DNA of 40,788 nucleotides from Salidesulfovibrio brasiliensis JCM 12178 (GTDB taxonomy: Bacteria > Desulfobacterota > Desulfovibrionia > Desulfovibrionales > Desulfovibrionaceae). The position numbers and the translations under genes were made by a program. This document shows, piece after piece, positions 1-6,728 of the stretch. Numbering within the stretch: position 1 is the stretch's first letter; each line of letters opens with the position of its first letter. The DNA lies in assembly GCF_001311825.1 (NCBI RefSeq), contig NZ_BBCB01000021.1:1-40788 (forward strand). The letters are read 5' to 3'. A model generated the notes under the pieces. It was given only the letters and a program-made list of their open reading frames with translations, did not search any database and had not been told where the DNA came from.

Positions 1-1063
1 CCACCCGGCAAGGCTGCGCCGAGCGCGCCGCCAGCGTCGCCCGCAGCGGGCTGAATCCAGACGTCGTCATACGTGCCGCGCCGGATGAGCTTGCCGTTGG
101 CCACGCAGTTGAGCGCCACGCCGCCCGCCATGACCAGATTTCTGCACCCGGTCAGCTCCCGCGCGGTCTCGGCCAGCTTGAAGACGATCTCTTCCGTGAC
201 CTGCTGGATGGCCAGCGCAAGGTCCATGTACTCCTGGCCGATTTCGCTCTCGGGCTGCCGGGCCGGGATGCCGAAAAGCGGCTCCCACTTGTCGTTGCGG
301 CACATGGTCAGCCCGGTGGCGTAGTTGAAGTAATCCATGTTCAGGAGCATGGACCCGTCTTCGCGCACGTCGATAAGTTCTTCGTAGACGAGCTTCTTCC
401 AGCGTTCGATTTTCTCGGAACCGACAGAGCCATACGGGGCGAGCCCCATGAGCTTGTATTCGCCCGAGTTGACCTTGAACCCGCAGAAGGCGGTGAACGC
501 GGAATAGAGAAGGCCGAGGGAATGGGGGAAATGCAGTTCCCTGAGGATGGTGACATCCTTGCCAGAGCCCTTGCCGATGGTCGTGGTGGCCCACTCGCCC
601 ACACCGTCAACGGTGAGGATTGCCGCCTCTTCAAAGGGCGAAGGGTAGAACGCGCTCGCCGCGTGCGAGAGATGATGCTCCGGAAAGAGCACCTTGGGCT
701 TGCCCGGCCCGAGCTTGGCCAGCTCCTCGTTGAGCATGCGGCGCATGAAGAGCTTCTCCTTGATCCACACGGGCATGGAAGAAAGAAAGCTCTTGAGCCT
801 TTGGGGGCGAAACCGTTGTAGGTCTCCAGAAGCCGTTCGAATTTCAGGTACGGCTTGTCGTAAAACGCCACCGCAGTCAGATCGGCAAGTGTGTAACCGC
901 CTTCATCAAGCACGTACCTGGCCGCGTTGGCCGGAAACTCGGAGTCGTGCTTTTTTCGGGTAAAGCGCTCCTCCTGCGCGGCGGCGACGACTTCGCCGTC
1001 CACCAACAGCACAGCGGCAGAATCGTGATAAAACGCGGAAATGCCGAGAATGGCTTCTGGCAC
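1..1063 (-). CDS. NodU/CmcH-family carbamoyltransferase (SxtI-like), 3' end outside window, apparent frameshift
   Basis: Family members transfer a carbamoyl group from carbamoyl phosphate to a hydroxyl of a small molecule or sugar; the acceptor here is unknown. The protein starts at GTG 1063 behind GGAGG and opens with ILGISAFYHDSAA, the family's N-terminal ASKHA-fold motif. After about residue 88 the frame changes near 797. In the second frame the conserved sequence resumes with HHLSHAASAFYPSPF, LTVDGVGEW, FKVNSGEYKLMGLAPYG, VMAGGVALNCVANGK and WIQPAAGDAGGALG. Inserting one base (ggcctc instead of ggctc, coding sense) restores a single protein, so sequence error or very recent mutation is likely. 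The gene runs off the left edge, so its C-terminal domain is not visible. It is the last visible member of a cassette, 9 bases after the SxtK-like gene. Confidence 0.9.
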
Positions 1064-1072
1064 GGCGCCCTC

Positions 1073-1222
1073 CTAAAAGACGGTATAAATGAACGGGGCG
1101 ATGGCCGAACCGCTGGTGAGCACGATCAAAGCGCCGAAAAGCAGCAGCACGATGATGATGGGCAGCAGCCAGAACTTCTTGCGTTCACGCAGAAAGCCCC
1201 AAAGATCCTTGAGAAAGTCCAC
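1073..1222 (-). CDS. SxtK/DUF5989-like single-pass membrane peptide (49 aa)
   Basis: This very small gene starts at GTG 1222 behind TAGGAGATAACC and ends at TAG 1073. The product begins VDFLKDLWGFLRERKKFW and continues into one hydrophobic helix (about residues 19-35) with a short outer tail, ending in FIYTVF. Length, basic-aromatic N-terminus and position between an SxtJ-like gene and a carbamoyltransferase match the DUF5989/SxtK family, whose function is unknown. Its stop codon merges with the ribosome binding site of the carbamoyltransferase (TTTTAGGAGG), suggesting translational coupling. Inference: it may be a membrane subunit or anchor for the transferase. Family assignment rests on length, pattern and context only. 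Confidence 0.8.
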   Translation of the reverse strand: MDFLKDLWGFLRERKKFWLLPIIIVLLLFGALIVLTSGSAIAPFIYTVF

Positions 1223-1231
1223 GGTTATCTC

Positions 1232-1639
1232 CTAGAAGGGATTTTCAATTTCTTTTGCGGTGAAGTGATGGTCACGCTTGACGAAAACGGATTCATCGCC
1301 TTTCTTCCACTGCCTGAGCGCCATGGGATCATGGCCGAGAACGCGGCGCAGCAGGGCAAGGGGGGTCACGACGCCAAAAAAGATCACGGAAAGGATGACC
1401 TTTGACATGACCGTTCCCAACAGATGGGAAAAGCCGAACCACGCCCGCGCCGGTAAGCGGTAGAGCATGGGCGCGGTCATGTTCACGACGAGCAGCACCA
1501 GCGCCGCGATGAACCAGTTGCGTTCATGCGTGACAAGGCCCGCGATAAGACAAATGAGCGTCATTGCCATGCCGGTATCGACGGCCTGCCGCCTGCCGAT
1601 GCACTGGCCTTCCTCGCCATGCGACTTCGTATCGATCAT
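1232..1639 (-). CDS. SxtJ-family membrane protein
   Basis: The 135-residue product has two close hydrophobic segments (about residues 25-60, containing MTLICLIAGLV and WFIAALVLLVVN) and a third near the middle (VILSVIFFGVVTPLALLRR). The C-terminal cytoplasmic tail ends ESVFVKRDHHFTAKEIENPF. The tail pattern and the genetic context match the SxtJ family, named from the saxitoxin cluster but widespread beside carbamoyltransferases; its function is unknown. I chose ATG 1639 because GGTGGG lies at good spacing before it; an in-frame GTG at 1651 is possible. It is the first gene of the cassette and ends 9 bases before the SxtK-like gene. Confidence 0.85.
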   Translation of the reverse strand: MIDTKSHGEEGQCIGRRQAVDTGMAMTLICLIAGLVTHERNWFIAALVLLVVNMTAPMLYRLPARAWFGFSHLLGTVMSKVILSVIFFGVVTPLALLRRVLGHDPMALRQWKKGDESVFVKRDHHFTAKEIENPF

Positions 1640-1743
1640 AATATATCCCACCCTTGCTGAAATGTCCGATCTGTCATGCCCGATGAACGGCTAAAATGCA
1701 ACTCCTCTTGCCTGCCGCGAGGCCAGAGGATACAACCCGCTGC

Positions 1744-3192
1744 ATGAAGACGCTCAAGGCTTTTATCCTCATGCTCATGCTCGCGGCATTCCCGGTGATC
1801 GCCACAGCCCACCCCCACGTGTTCATCGATACCTTCCTGACCCTTGAAGTGGATGACTCCGGCCTCACCGGCATCCGCCAGCACTGGGAGTTCGACGAAA
1901 TGTTCACCCGGGCCATTCTCGGCGACCTCGGGCTGGAGCTTGACGACTCCGCCCCGGGCTGGAGCGAGACCCTGAGGAAGGGCGCCTTCGCAAACCTGCA
2001 GCACTCCAACTACTTCACCATCGTCCAGTCCGACGGATGGGAGGTAGCACCGATGCCGCCCGAGGAGTTCAAGGCCTCCCTCAACGAAAAGAACCATCTG
2101 GTCTACGACTTCCTTTTGCCGGTAGCCATTCCTGCGCCCGCAGCATTCCGGGTGGCCGTGTTCGACAAGGAATACTACGCGGACATCCTGCTCGTTGAGA
2201 GCGAAATCCGCGTCAACAACACCGGCTCGCTCAAGGCCGAGTACACCATCGGCAACGAAAAGGACCTCGCCTATTGGGCCGGATTCAACGTGCCGCGCGG
2301 CATTCACATGCAAGTCGGCACCCTGCCCGCCAGCGACATTCCCAAACCTGTCCCGCCGTCCGCCGCCGCTGCGGAAGACGAGGATACCGGACTGTTCCGC
2401 ATGGCGGTATTGCAGGCGCAGCAGTGGCAGAAGACGCTCAAGAAAGAGATCACCACGCTGGGCACCGACATCCAGTCCAACCCATTCGGCCCGGCGCTAT
2501 GGACCTTCCTGATGCTCTCGTTCGTTTACGGCGTCGTGCATGCCATCGGCCCCGGCCACGGAAAGTCCGTCGTCTGCTCCTATTTCCTTGCCCGGCCCGG
2601 CGACCTCTGGCTCGGCGCGCTCATGGGCAACGCAATCACCTTTGTCCACGTCGGCTCGGCCGTGGCTGTGGTGGCCCTTGCCTACCTGCTGCTCGGCGCG
2701 GGCATGGGCGGATTCCACGAGGCCGCCCGCATCATGCAACCAGCGAGCTACGGCCTGCTGATCCTCATGGGACTGTTCCTCGCAGGCAAGGCCGTCATCG
2801 ACATGCGACGCGGCGGCATAATCCGCGATGTGGCAGAGGGATCCAGCTGTTCTGCCGGGGATGTGGTCAAAAGCCGGGAACGCACCGGCCACGTGCTGCT
2901 GATCTCCTTCGTGACCGGACTCATCCCCTGCCCCGGCGCGGCGGTGGTACTGGCGTTCGCCGTGGGGCTGAACATCCTCTGGGCCGGGCTTGCCGCCATG
3001 TTCGCCATGGCCGTGGGCATGGGCCTTACCACCACGGTCTTTGCCTGGGCCGCTGTCAGCGCGCGCGGCGTAACCATGAAAGTCGCCGGCCGCAACAGGA
3101 CCATCCTCAACTGGACCCATGTCCTCCTGTCCACGACCGGCGCGCTGTTCATCGCCGCATTCGGCGCGAGCATGCTGGCCGCGTCGCTCTAG
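1744..3192 (+). CDS. DUF1007 / NicO-type nickel-cobalt transporter fusion
   Basis: This 482-residue protein combines an exported DUF1007 domain with a membrane transporter of the NicO/RcnA type. A signal-like segment (residues 1-20) is followed by HPHVFIDT, the hallmark of DUF1007, up to about residue 190. After a charged linker comes the membrane domain (about 240-482), with the metal-binding helix VVHAIGPGHGKSVV and the second conserved segment FVTGLIPCPGAAVVLAF. Family members move Ni2+ or Co2+, usually outward; direction and metal cannot be read from sequence. ATG 1744 is preferred because it gives the signal peptide; the upstream ATG at 1696 lacks a ribosome binding site. Its 3' end nearly meets the convergent lytic transglycosylase gene. 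Confidence 0.88.
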   Translation: MKTLKAFILMLMLAAFPVIATAHPHVFIDTFLTLEVDDSGLTGIRQHWEFDEMFTRAILGDLGLELDDSAPGWSETLRKGAFANLQHSNYFTIVQSDGWEVAPMPPEEFKASLNEKNHLVYDFLLPVAIPAPAAFRVAVFDKEYYADILLVESEIRVNNTGSLKAEYTIGNEKDLAYWAGFNVPRGIHMQVGTLPASDIPKPVPPSAAAAEDEDTGLFRMAVLQAQQWQKTLKKEITTLGTDIQSNPFGPALWTFLMLSFVYGVVHAIGPGHGKSVVCSYFLARPGDLWLGALMGNAITFVHVGSAVAVVALAYLLLGAGMGGFHEAARIMQPASYGLLILMGLFLAGKAVIDMRRGGIIRDVAEGSSCSAGDVVKSRERTGHVLLISFVTGLIPCPGAAVVLAFAVGLNILWAGLAAMFAMAVGMGLTTTVFAWAAVSARGVTMKVAGRNRTILNWTHVLLSTTGALFIAAFGASMLAASL

Positions 3193-3196
3193 TCCG

Positions 3197-4276
3197 TTAC
3201 TCCAGCCGGAGCACCTGCCCCGGATGGATGATGCCCTTAGCGCCCAGCCCGTTCAGCCGCTTGAGCCGACGGATCGACACCCCGTATCGTCTTGAGATAC
3301 GCGTCAGCGAATCGCCCGACTGCACGCGGTACGTTCTTGGGCCGTGTTCCTTGCGATACTCCGCAAGCACTGCGCTGTAGCGCTTCAGGAACCCTTCCGT
3401 AGCCCCGACAGGCAGAAACACGGGATGCTCGCCCACCGGGACTTCGTCCGAAAGTAGCTGCGGGTTCAGGTCCTTGATGGTCTTGTAATAGGTGTTGGCC
3501 GACTTGGCGATGACCATGAGCGGCACGGCACGACGGGCCTTCACACGCACCCTGTCGAACATGATCGGCGTGTAGTAGTCCTCGGGCCGCAGGTCGAACC
3601 CGAACCGGGCCGGGTCCTCCATTATCATCCGGGCGGCAATGGCCCGCAGCACGTACCGCTCGGTCTCCGTTGGCAGGTGCAGACGGTAGAAGTCGTCGGT
3701 TTCCTGCTTTTCAACGGCCCGCTCAAGACCGTTTTCTCCCATGTTGTAGGCAGCGGCGGCCATGGCCCATGACCCGAACTGGTCATAAAGCTTCTGCAGA
3801 TAATCCAGTGCGGCGCGGGTGGCGAAGTAGAAGTTGCGCCGGTCATCCACACGCCGATCCACGGTCAGGCCGTACTTGCGCCCGGTGGCGGGCATGAACT
3901 GCCAAAGCCCCTTGGCTCCGGCCCACGACCCGGCCTCGGGTCTGAGGGCGCTCTCGATGACCGCGACGTACTTGAGGTGGTCCGGCATGTTCCGGGCCTT
4001 GAGGAGCTTTTCGATGTGCGGGAAGTAGCGCGCCGAACGCTTGAGCCATAAAATGACCTGCGCGCGATCCCAGAGCATGAGCAGCAGCTCTTTCTCAAAG
4101 CGTTCGCGCACCTCGGCGATGTGCATGGGCACGGGCTCGCCGCAGAAGTCGGCCTCTTTGACCGAGCGTACTGCGGATTCCAGAGAGGGAAACGCCGCCG
4201 GGACGTGCCCCTGAGCGGCGTTTGCCGTTGTCGTCAGGGCAATGAGCATTGCCGCGACGCAGACCAGATGTCTCAT
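3197..4276 (-). CDS. MltD-like membrane-associated lytic transglycosylase with one LysM domain
   Basis: This enzyme is expected to cleave peptidoglycan between MurNAc and GlcNAc in the periplasm, forming 1,6-anhydro products. The 359-residue protein has a signal peptide (1-20), a transglycosylase domain (about 75-230) and one C-terminal LysM repeat (about 315-359). The catalytic glutamate lies in YVAVIESALRPEAGS, followed by GAKGLWQFMPATGRKYGL and AAAAYNMGENGL, all typical of family 1D. LysM begins TYRVQSGDSLTRISRRYGVS. E. coli MltD carries two LysM repeats and is longer, so this is a compact version. Its AGGAG ribosome binding site overlaps the phoH stop codon, so the two genes form an operon. 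Confidence 0.92.
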   Translation of the reverse strand: MRHLVCVAAMLIALTTTANAAQGHVPAAFPSLESAVRSVKEADFCGEPVPMHIAEVRERFEKELLLMLWDRAQVILWLKRSARYFPHIEKLLKARNMPDHLKYVAVIESALRPEAGSWAGAKGLWQFMPATGRKYGLTVDRRVDDRRNFYFATRAALDYLQKLYDQFGSWAMAAAAYNMGENGLERAVEKQETDDFYRLHLPTETERYVLRAIAARMIMEDPARFGFDLRPEDYYTPIMFDRVRVKARRAVPLMVIAKSANTYYKTIKDLNPQLLSDEVPVGEHPVFLPVGATEGFLKRYSAVLAEYRKEHGPRTYRVQSGDSLTRISRRYGVSIRRLKRLNGLGAKGIIHPGQVLRLE

Positions 4277-4292
4277 CCGGATTTCAGTTCTC

Positions 4293-5483
4293 CTAAAGTT
4301 TCGACTTCAGCACGATGTCCGTGATCGGGCCGCGTGACCGGTCGCCCTTGAGCACCATGTGGGCGTAATTGCGGTACCCTTTCAGCTTGCGCACCGTCCA
4401 GTTCAGTCCGTTGTTCGATTCATTGAGGTATGGGTTGTCCACCTGCCGGGTATCGCCGAGGCAGATACACTTGACGTTCTCGCCCATGCGGGTGAGCAGC
4501 GCCCGCGTCTCGTTGCGCGAGAGGTTCTGCATTTCATCGATGATGACCACGGCGTTTTCGATGTTCATGCCCCTGATGAACGCCACCGGCTGAATCTCGA
4601 ACCGCTTGGGATTGAGCTTCAGGCTGTCGGCACTCGGGTCCGCAAAGATGCGGTTGGCCGAACGCATGTCGTGCAGCTTTGCCAGAAGATCAGTGACGTA
4701 GCGCACATACGGCGTCATTTTTTCCTCGATGTCACCGGGAAGATAGCCCATTTTTGCGCCGATCTCCACTACGGGCTTCACGAGGTAGATTTTCTTGAAG
4801 GGGTTATCCTTGCGCTCCAGCACCAGATACAGGGCCGCGGCCAGCGCGAGGAACGTCTTGCCGTACCCGGCCTCGGACTGGATCGAAACCATGTCGATGC
4901 CCGAATTGAGCATAAGTTCCAGGGCGAGGTTCTGGTAGACGCTGCGAGGGCGCACGTTCCAGACCTCATGCTGATAACTCATGGACTTGGGACCCTCGGG
5001 GCCGTGGAAGACCGGTGTTCCGCTGTCCCAAACGAAACAGTTCGGCACGACCTCGTCTTCAGGCTCCACAAAGCCGGTGTACCGCTGGCTTTCGGAACGG
5101 AACGGCACCGAGTCCCGGTAGGCTTCACAGGGGATTCCGTAAACCTTGGCCTTGATCTGAAGGATACGGTCGTTGGTAATGAGAATGGCCTCTTCGGGGG
5201 CCATGTGCAGGATTTCCTTGAGGATGCGGTCGTCGTAGGTCTCGTCGGTCAGGTCCTGCGCATAGTCGGGCGGCAGGATGTCGACGTTGTCGTCGTGCAG
5301 GATGGCACCGACGGCCTTGGCAACGATGTGACCGATGCGCGGGTCCTTCTTGAGCTTGTCCAGCTCGGTGAGGACAGTGTAGGGAATGTGGATGTGGTTT
5401 TCCTGCCCATTGCGCAGGGCAGCGATGCTGTTGGGATTTTCGATCAGGACGTTGGTGTCGAGGACGAAATGCTTCTGGGCCAT
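4293..5483 (-). CDS. PIN domain-PhoH fusion protein (YlaK-type predicted RNase/ATPase)
   Basis: The 396-residue protein joins an N-terminal PIN nuclease domain (about 1-135) to a PhoH P-loop ATPase domain (about 175-390). PIN acidic residues are visible in HFVLDTNVLIENP, ELDKLKKD and EAILITNDRIL. The ATPase has the Walker A variant SEAGYGKTFLALAAALY and Walker B VVIIDEMQNLSRNE, followed by CLGDTRQVDNPY. Such fusions are thought to act in RNA turnover, with the ATPase moving RNA to the nuclease; the substrate is unknown. ATG 5483 follows GACGGGGGATT. It heads an operon with the transglycosylase gene and is preceded by a possible short leader ORF. Confidence 0.93.
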   Translation of the reverse strand: MAQKHFVLDTNVLIENPNSIAALRNGQENHIHIPYTVLTELDKLKKDPRIGHIVAKAVGAILHDDNVDILPPDYAQDLTDETYDDRILKEILHMAPEEAILITNDRILQIKAKVYGIPCEAYRDSVPFRSESQRYTGFVEPEDEVVPNCFVWDSGTPVFHGPEGPKSMSYQHEVWNVRPRSVYQNLALELMLNSGIDMVSIQSEAGYGKTFLALAAALYLVLERKDNPFKKIYLVKPVVEIGAKMGYLPGDIEEKMTPYVRYVTDLLAKLHDMRSANRIFADPSADSLKLNPKRFEIQPVAFIRGMNIENAVVIIDEMQNLSRNETRALLTRMGENVKCICLGDTRQVDNPYLNESNNGLNWTVRKLKGYRNYAHMVLKGDRSRGPITDIVLKSKL

Positions 5484-5508
5484 AATCCCCCGTCCGGTTG
5501 CGGTTGAT

Positions 5509-5565
5509 TCATGTTGTATACGACAGCCTGAAAACCCCTTCGGGGCTTGCCTCGCCCGGTTCCAT
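5509..5565 (-). CDS. Possible 18-codon leader ORF upstream of phoH
   Basis: A strong ribosome binding site (AAAAAAGGAGGCGTC) precedes ATG 5565 and an 18-codon frame, MEPGEASPEGVFRLSYTT, ending at TGA 5509. That is 25 bases before the phoH start codon. A compact hairpin lies inside the frame. The ribosome binding site is better than that of phoH itself, which argues that ribosomes load here. It may be a regulatory leader peptide, or a misleading purine run. No homologue is recognised. Confidence 0.35.
   Translation of the reverse strand: MEPGEASPEGVFRLSYTT
5531..5548 (-). terminator. Small hairpin with T-run inside the phoH leader (possible attenuator)
   Basis: On the minus strand AAGCCCC-GAA-GGGGTTTT forms a seven-pair stem (one G-U pair) with a three-base loop running into four T residues. 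It sits within the putative leader ORF, so translation of the leader could affect its folding. The stem is short and could be chance in GC-rich sequence. Confidence 0.3.
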
Positions 5566-5742
5566 GACGCCTCCTTTTTTGATGCTATTACTATGCGGGG
5601 CTTTCGTGAAAAAGTCTAGATAAACCTTGCCCGAGCCCTGTGACCGCATCGTTTCCGCCGGGTGACGATTATGCCAACCACGGTTGCCTTTCCACGCCCG
5701 GAGGGCTAACACGGCAGCCAACACAAGAAGGAGAAGCGAACA

Positions 5743-6139
5743 ATGCGATACATTGCTGTACTGAAAAAAGAGAAACGGGGTTTTGGCGTAACCTTTCCGG
5801 ACTTTCCGGACTGCGTCACCTTCGGGGCTGACATGGACGAGGCCGTGGACATGGCCAACGAGGCGCTCTCCATGTTCGCCCTGCTCAGGCGCGAGGCTGG
5901 CGAGACGCTGCCCGAACCCCGGGGATTCGATGCGGTGCGCCCTGCCCGCCACCGGCGACGCAAAGCTGGTGGGCATCGAGCTGGACGACAACGACGAAGA
6001 CTTCGAGGAAGTGGGCGTGACCTTTCACAAGCATCTTCTGGAGCGCATCGACCGATACTGCACGCACCACGGCGTGGACCCGGCTGACTTCCTCTCGGTT
6101 GCAGCGCGCGAGGCCATCCGTAACGACGTTTTCAAATAG
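5743..6139 (+). CDS. HicB-like protein with C-terminal ribbon-helix-helix region, apparent frameshift
   Basis: The N-terminal part (MRYIAVLKKEKRGFGVTFPD, then DCVTFGADMDEAVDMANEAL) is a HicB-type degraded RNase H fold; family members bind and neutralise HicA mRNA interferases or act as solitary regulators. After about residue 65 the frame changes near 5938. The second frame continues with KLVGIELDDNDEDFEEVGVT and HKHLLERIDRYC, a plausible ribbon-helix-helix DNA-binding end closing with SVAAREAIRNDVF. Adding two bases (gcgcgcc for gcgcc) restores one protein of about 132 residues. ATG 5743 follows AAGGAGAAGC. No HicA-like gene is adjacent on either side, so it is an orphan here. Confidence 0.75.
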
Positions 6140-6176
6140 GATTGCGGGCATTGCCGCATAACGGGCGGAGTTCGAA

Positions 6177-6383
6177 CTAGAGGGAAGGGTCCATCGCGGA
6201 CGTCAGCAGCCGGGCAATGTCCTTGATGTCCGGCTGATATTCGCCGTCCTTGACCTGCTGCTTGAGTTCCTCGATGCGGTCGCGCCGGGTGCGAGGCTCG
6301 CTTTCCGAGCCAGCAGCCGCCTCCCGATTCGAGGCACAGATGGAGTGCAGGGCCTGATCCAGGCCTTCCCATTCCCGTGACAC
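6177..6383 (-). CDS. flgM: FlgM-like anti-sigma-28 factor
   Basis: The 68-residue protein has a disordered-looking N-terminal half and a C-terminal segment, RIEELKQQVKDGEYQPDIKD followed by IARLLTSAM. This matches the FlgM pattern of a helix, G-x-Y-x-x-D, and a second helix that binds FliA. FlgM holds sigma-28 inactive until the hook is complete, then is exported. GTG 6383 is chosen because GGAGGGG lies seven bases upstream. The chemoreceptor, hook gene and a sigma-28-like element nearby support a flagellar role. It is shorter than enterobacterial FlgM (about 97 residues) and the match is confined to the C-terminus, so I am fairly but not fully sure. Confidence 0.65.
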   Translation of the reverse strand: MSREWEGLDQALHSICASNREAAAGSESEPRTRRDRIEELKQQVKDGEYQPDIKDIARLLTSAMDPSL

Positions 6384-6422
6384 CAGTCTCCCCTCCGGTG
6401 TTTGGATAGTTCTTTTTGTAGG

Positions 6423-6451
6423 ATGAGGAAGGGGGAGCCCCCCTTCCTCAT
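6423..6451. repeat. Perfect 13-bp inverted repeat with 3-base loop
   Basis: The arms ATGAGGAAGGGGG (6423-6435) and CCCCCTTCCTCAT (6439-6451) are exact complements around AGC. Neither side has a proper T-run, so it is not a clear intrinsic terminator. It lies 40 bases upstream of the flgM-like start and would be in that gene's 5' leader if transcription starts further out. Confidence 0.8.
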
Positions 6452-6673
6452 TCTCTCCCCGTACCCCGCTTCAGGCCTTCCGCACACGCTCTGTGCGGGA
6501 GTTTCCGGCCTGTCACCGGGCGTGTTACCTCTCTTATCGGTCACCTCCGAAAACAGATTAGCCCTCTCGGGAAGGTTATTTGCCCGAGCCCTGACAACTA
6601 TCCGACATTACTGCCAAAGGCTCCCAGCAAACAAAACAGGCACCACAGAAGGGGTTGTGTTTTCCGACCTTTT

Positions 6674-6681
6674 GCCGATAT
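6674..6681 (+). promoter_or_regulatory. Sigma-28-like -10 element upstream of chemoreceptor gene
   Basis: GCCGATAT matches seven of eight positions of the FliA -10 consensus GCCGATAA and sits 48 bases before the chemoreceptor start, a sensible distance. The -35 side (around 6651-6658) does not resemble TAAAGTTT, so support is one-sided. Confidence 0.35.
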
Positions 6682-6728
6682 GTACGTGATACGGCTCGAA
6701 TTTCTACAATGAGTTAAGGGGACATGGC

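Larger units (their letters stand above)
6384..6728. other. Structured intergenic region between flgM-like gene and chemoreceptor gene
   Basis: This 345-base stretch contains no convincing gene. It holds a perfect 13-bp inverted repeat (6423-6451), a nested stem-loop (6480-6498, enclosed by AGGCC 6473-6477 and GGCCT 6507-6511) and a sigma-28-like element near 6674. It must contain the divergent promoters of the flanking genes. Confidence 0.6.

Noticed and set aside
1..1063. Treating the split carbamoyltransferase as two genes or a true pseudogene
   Set aside because: One base restores a continuous conserved protein and codon quality is high on both sides, so a single gene is the better model.
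2274..3380. 368-codon plus-strand frame within and past the NicO gene
   Set aside because: Arg/Pro/His-rich shadow of the NicO frame that also crosses into a convergent gene.
4359..5507. Long plus-strand open frame (382 codons) opposite phoH
   Set aside because: It is antisense to a clear PIN-PhoH gene, has no ribosome binding site or family motif, and reflects GC-rich third-position bias.
5627..6593. 14-base direct repeat TTGCCCGAGCCCTG at 5627-5640 and 6580-6593, upstream of two genes
   Set aside because: In 41 kb of GC-rich sequence a 14-base match is expected by chance; flanks differ and there is no dyad.
6402..6689. 95-codon plus-strand frame in the spacer before the chemoreceptor gene
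   Set aside because: It crosses the perfect inverted repeat, has no good ribosome binding site and no recognisable domain.
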